A DNA stretch of 64,000 nucleotides from Solilutibacter tolerans. Lineage in GTDB: Bacteria; Pseudomonadota; Gammaproteobacteria; Xanthomonadales; Xanthomonadaceae. The stretch's first letter is position 1. Each line of letters opens with the position of its first letter. Of this stretch, positions 61,633-64,000 are shown one piece after another. The notes under the pieces are model-generated. The model made no database searches. It saw nothing but the letters and a program-made list of their open reading frames with translations, and had not been told where the DNA came from. The translations under genes and the position numbers were made by a program. Location of the stretch: NCBI RefSeq assembly GCF_900155935.1, contig NZ_FTLW01000001.1, forward strand, positions 124,001 through 188,000. Reading direction: 5' to 3'.

Positions 61633-61643
61633 GAAGAGTTGCC

Positions 61644-61665
61644 GAAGGGTGCCTTGGCGCCCTTC
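61644..61665 (+). terminator. Terminator-like hairpin in the secA leader
   Basis: GAAGGGTGCC and GGCGCCCTTC pair over ten bases with one G-T pair, and the stem is followed by TTCATTTTC. It lies between the M23 peptidase stop and the secA ATG. It could end the peptidase transcript or attenuate secA, in which secA start lies 56 bases on. Confidence 0.6.
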
Positions 61666-61720
61666 TTCATTTTCAGCGTCCGCGTGTCTGATCCATCGCG
61701 ACGCCCAACCGGCCCAACGC

Positions 61721-64000
61721 ATGTTCAACAGCTTGCTCACCCGCATCATCGGCAGTCGCAACGACCGCCTTCTCCGCCAGTTAGACCGAATCGTCGCCAA
61801 GACCAATGCACTCGAAGCGCAGATGCAGGCGCTCTCCGATGCCGAGCTGCAAGCCAAGACCGACGAGTTCAAGCGCCGCCACACCGAAGGTGAGTCGCTC
61901 GACAAGCTGCTGCCCGAGGCTTTCGCGGTCTGTCGCGAAGCTTCGGTGCGCGTTCTTGGCATGCGCCCGTACGACGTCCAGCTGGTGGGCGGCATGGTGC
62001 TGCACATGGGCAAGATCGCCGAGATGCGCACGGGTGAGGGCAAGACCCTGGTCGCGACGCTGCCTGTCTACCTCAATGCGCTGTCCGGCAAGGGCGTGCA
62101 CGTCGTTACCGTCAACGATTACCTGGCCCGTCGCGACGCTGCGCAGATGGGCAAGCTCTATACCTGGCTGGGCCTCACGGTGGGCGTGGTCTACCCGGGT
62201 ATGCCGCATTCGGACAAGCATGCGGCCTACGGCGCGGACATCACTTACGCGACCAATAACGAGATCGGCTTCGATTACCTGCGCGACAACATGGCGCTGT
62301 CGAAAGACGATCGTTTTCAGCGCGGCCTGAACTTCGCGATCATCGATGAAGTGGACTCGATCCTGATCGATGAAGCACGCACGCCGCTGATCATCTCCGG
62401 CCCCACCGATGAAAACCAGGATTTGTACGCGGTGGTCGATGCCATCGTCCCGCAACTTTCGAAGCAGAAGGACGAGAACGCCGACGGCGATTACTGGGTG
62501 GATGAAAAGGGCAAGCAGGTCCATCTGTCAGAAGCCGGCATGGAGCATGTGGAGACGCTGCTCCGCCAGGCAGGCGCACTGGGTGAGGACGATGGCCTGT
62601 ACGGCGCTCACAACATCCACGTCGTGCATCATTTGAATGCCGCGATGCGCGCGCACGCGATCTACCAGCGTGATGTCGATTACATCGTGCGCGATGGTGA
62701 AGTGGTCATCGTCGATGAATTCACCGGCCGCACTTTGCCGGGCCGTCGCTGGTCCGATGGCCTGCATCAGGCGGTCGAAGCGAAGGAGCGTGTGCCGGTG
62801 CAGCGCGAGAACCAGACGCTGGCCAGCATCACCTTCCAGAACCTGTTCCGCATGTACGGCAAGCTGGCCGGCATGACCGGTACGGCCGATACCGAAGCCT
62901 ACGAATTCCAGAGCATCTACGGCCTGGAAGTAGTCGTCATCCCGACCCATCGCACCATGGTGCGCAAGGATCATCCGGATCTTGTCTTCCTTAATCGCGC
63001 CGGCAAGTTCCGCGCCGTGGCGAGGGAAATCAAAGAATGCTACGACCGTGGACAGCCCGCGCTGGTCGGTACCACGTCGATTGAGGTTTCCGAGCTGCTG
63101 TCCGACTTCCTCAATCAGGAAGGTATCCCGCACGAAGTCTTGAACGCCAAGCAGCACGAGCGCGAAGCGATCATCGTTGCGCAAGCCGGTCGCCCGCAGG
63201 CGGTGACCATCGCCACCAACATGGCCGGCCGCGGTACCGACATCGTGCTTGGTGGTTCGCTGGAAGCGGAGCTCGCGCAGTTGGAAGCCGAGACCGGCGC
63301 GGAAGTCGATGCGGCCACGCGTTCGCGTCTCAAGTCCGAATGGCAGCAGCGGCATGACGCGGTGAAGGCCGCCGGCGGCCTGCACATTATCGGTACCGAA
63401 CGCCACGAATCCCGCCGCATCGACAACCAGCTGCGTGGCCGTTCCGGCCGCCAAGGTGATCCGGGTTCTTCGCGCTTCTACCTGTCATTGGAAGACAACC
63501 TGATGCGCATCTTCGCCGCCGACTGGGTGCAGAAGATGATGGAGCGCATGGGCCTGAAGGAAGACGACATCATCGAGTCGCCGCTGGTCACCAAGCAGAT
63601 CGCGAATGCGCAGCGCAAGGTGGAAGCGCACAACTTCGACATCCGCAAAAACCTGCTGGATTTCGATGATGTCAATAACGATCAGCGCAAGGTGATCTAC
63701 CAGCAGCGTGACGAACTGTTGGAAGCCGACAGCATTCAGGACAACATCGACGGTATTCGTGGCGATGTGGTTGCCGCGATGGTGGATCGCTTCGTGCCGC
63801 CGAATTCCATCGACGACCAATGGGACCTGCAAGGCCTAGCGGCCGAGTTGTCTACCGAGTTCGGTGTCGAGCTGCCCTTGGTTGAGATGCACAAGACGCG
63901 CAACGAGTGGGACGCGGAGCAAGTGGCCGAAGAAGTGCAACAGGCGGTCGACAAACTCTTCGCCGACAAGGAAGCGCAGGTGGGCGGCGAGACCATGCGC
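61721..64000 (+). CDS. secA: Preprotein translocase ATPase SecA, 3' end outside window
   Basis: Motor ATPase that pushes preproteins through SecYEG. 760 residues are visible, in frame to the last base; the family length is about 900, so about 140-150 residues (the C-terminal helical and zinc-binding tail) are missing. The visible part has Walker [10 protein letters not shown] (102-110), Walker B followed by [13 protein letters not shown], and the second nucleotide-binding fold with [10 protein letters not shown]. The start [16 protein letters not shown] matches the family. Confidence 0.96.
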   Translation, partial: MFNSLLTRIIGSRNDRLLRQLDRIVAKTNALEAQMQALSDAELQAKTDEFKRRHTEGESLDKLLPEAFAVCREASVRVLGMRPYDVQLVGGMVLHMGKIAEMRTGEGKTLVATLPVYLNALSGKGVHVVTVNDYLARRDAAQMGKLYTWLGLTVGVVYPGMPHSDKHAAYGADITYATNNEIGFDYLRDNMALSKDDRFQRGLNFAIIDEVDSILIDEARTPLIISGPTDENQDLYAVVDAIVPQLSKQKDENADGDYWVDEKGKQVHLSEAGMEHVETLLRQAGALGEDDGLYGAHNIHVVHHLNAAMRAHAIYQRDVDYIVRDGEVVIVDEFTGRTLPGRRWSDGLHQAVEAKERVPVQRENQTLASITFQNLFRMYGKLAGMTGTADTEAYEFQSIYGLEVVVIPTHRTMVRKDHPDLVFLNRAGKFRAVAREIKECYDRGQPALVGTTSIEVSELLSDFLNQEGIPHEVLNAKQHEREAIIVAQAGRPQAVTIATNMAGRGTDIVLGGSLEAELAQLEAETGAEVDAATRSRLKSEWQQRHDAVKAAGGLHIIGTERHESRRIDNQLRGRSGRQGDPGSSRFYLSLEDNLMRIFAADWVQKMMERMGLKEDDIIESPLVTKQIANAQRKVEAHNFDIRKNLLDFDDVNNDQRKVIYQQRDELLEADSIQDNIDGIRGDVVAAMVDRFVPPNSIDDQWDLQGLAAELSTEFGVELPLVEMHKTRNEWDAEQVAEEVQQAVDKLFADKEAQVGGETMR

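Noticed and set aside
60126-61720. A SecM-like arrest peptide upstream of secA
   Set aside because: The only gene there is an M23 peptidase with a full catalytic site; no short ORF with an arrest-like C-terminus was found.

Overview
The window is a gene-dense, high-GC chromosomal segment with no sign of plasmid, phage, IS element, CRISPR or tRNA genes. Several features point to a gammaproteobacterium of the Xanthomonadaceae/Lysobacteraceae: gene pairs shared with other gammaproteobacteria (pepA-holC-valS divergent from lptFG, xerD-dsbC, yraN-lpoA divergent from rsmI-rnpB, nrdR-ribD-ribE-ribB-ribH-nusB-thiL, a complete dcw run into lpxC and secA), an H-NS family protein of xanthomonad type, and a dcw cluster without murD. 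The genus cannot be fixed from the sequence alone.

Layout. 1-2191: the incomplete ETF-ubiquinone oxidoreductase gene and an AlkB-like dioxygenase. 2195-5709 (minus): a four-gene lipid-transport (MCE) operon with a STAS-MlaE permease, MlaF-type ATPase, MlaD-type protein and PqiC-like lipoprotein. 5801-8471: a ThrE-type exporter and a lower-GC glycosyltransferase. 8513-11136 (minus): an H-NS family protein, proS and a DUF4124 protein. 11241-12741: pssA, a very small protein that looks like DNA polymerase III psi (HolD), and rimI, with overlapping stops and starts. 12751-17623 (minus): valS, holC, pepA. 17736-22284: lptF, lptG, an RDD protein, xerD, dsbC. 22369-28861: purL, two family-2 glycosyltransferases and a DUF3667 membrane protein. 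28874-31493 (minus): pyrF and ettA separated by a nested palindromic repeat. 31694-39255: an RcnB-like secreted protein, glyA, a secreted TonB-C-like protein, nrdR and the riboflavin/nusB/thiL run. 39245-42540: a TlpA-like thioredoxin, yraN, lpoA and rsmI. 42570-42923: the RNase P RNA gene rnpB.

43249-59005 is the division and cell-wall (dcw) cluster: mraZ, rsmH, ftsL, ftsI, murE, murF, mraY, ftsW, murG, murC, ddlB, ftsQ, ftsA, ftsZ. Most neighbours overlap by 1 to 11 bases, which suggests translational coupling. It is followed by a terminator and lpxC, dciA, an M23 peptidase and the start of secA, which runs off the right edge. The genes cover UDP-MurNAc-pentapeptide synthesis (murE, murF, murC, ddlB, but no murD), lipid I/II formation (mraY, murG), septal polymerisation and cross-linking (ftsW, ftsI) and ring assembly (ftsZ, ftsA, ftsQ, ftsL).

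The most interesting points are the absence of murD, which fits the MurD2/MurL route described in Xanthomonas; the candidate minimal HolD next to rimI; a RibB whose GTP cyclohydrolase II half has lost its zinc cysteines; terminator-like hairpins just before the proS and secA starts; a nested palindrome between ettA and pyrF; and gene junctions where divergent starts or convergent stops share bases. No wholly novel multi-gene system could be supported.
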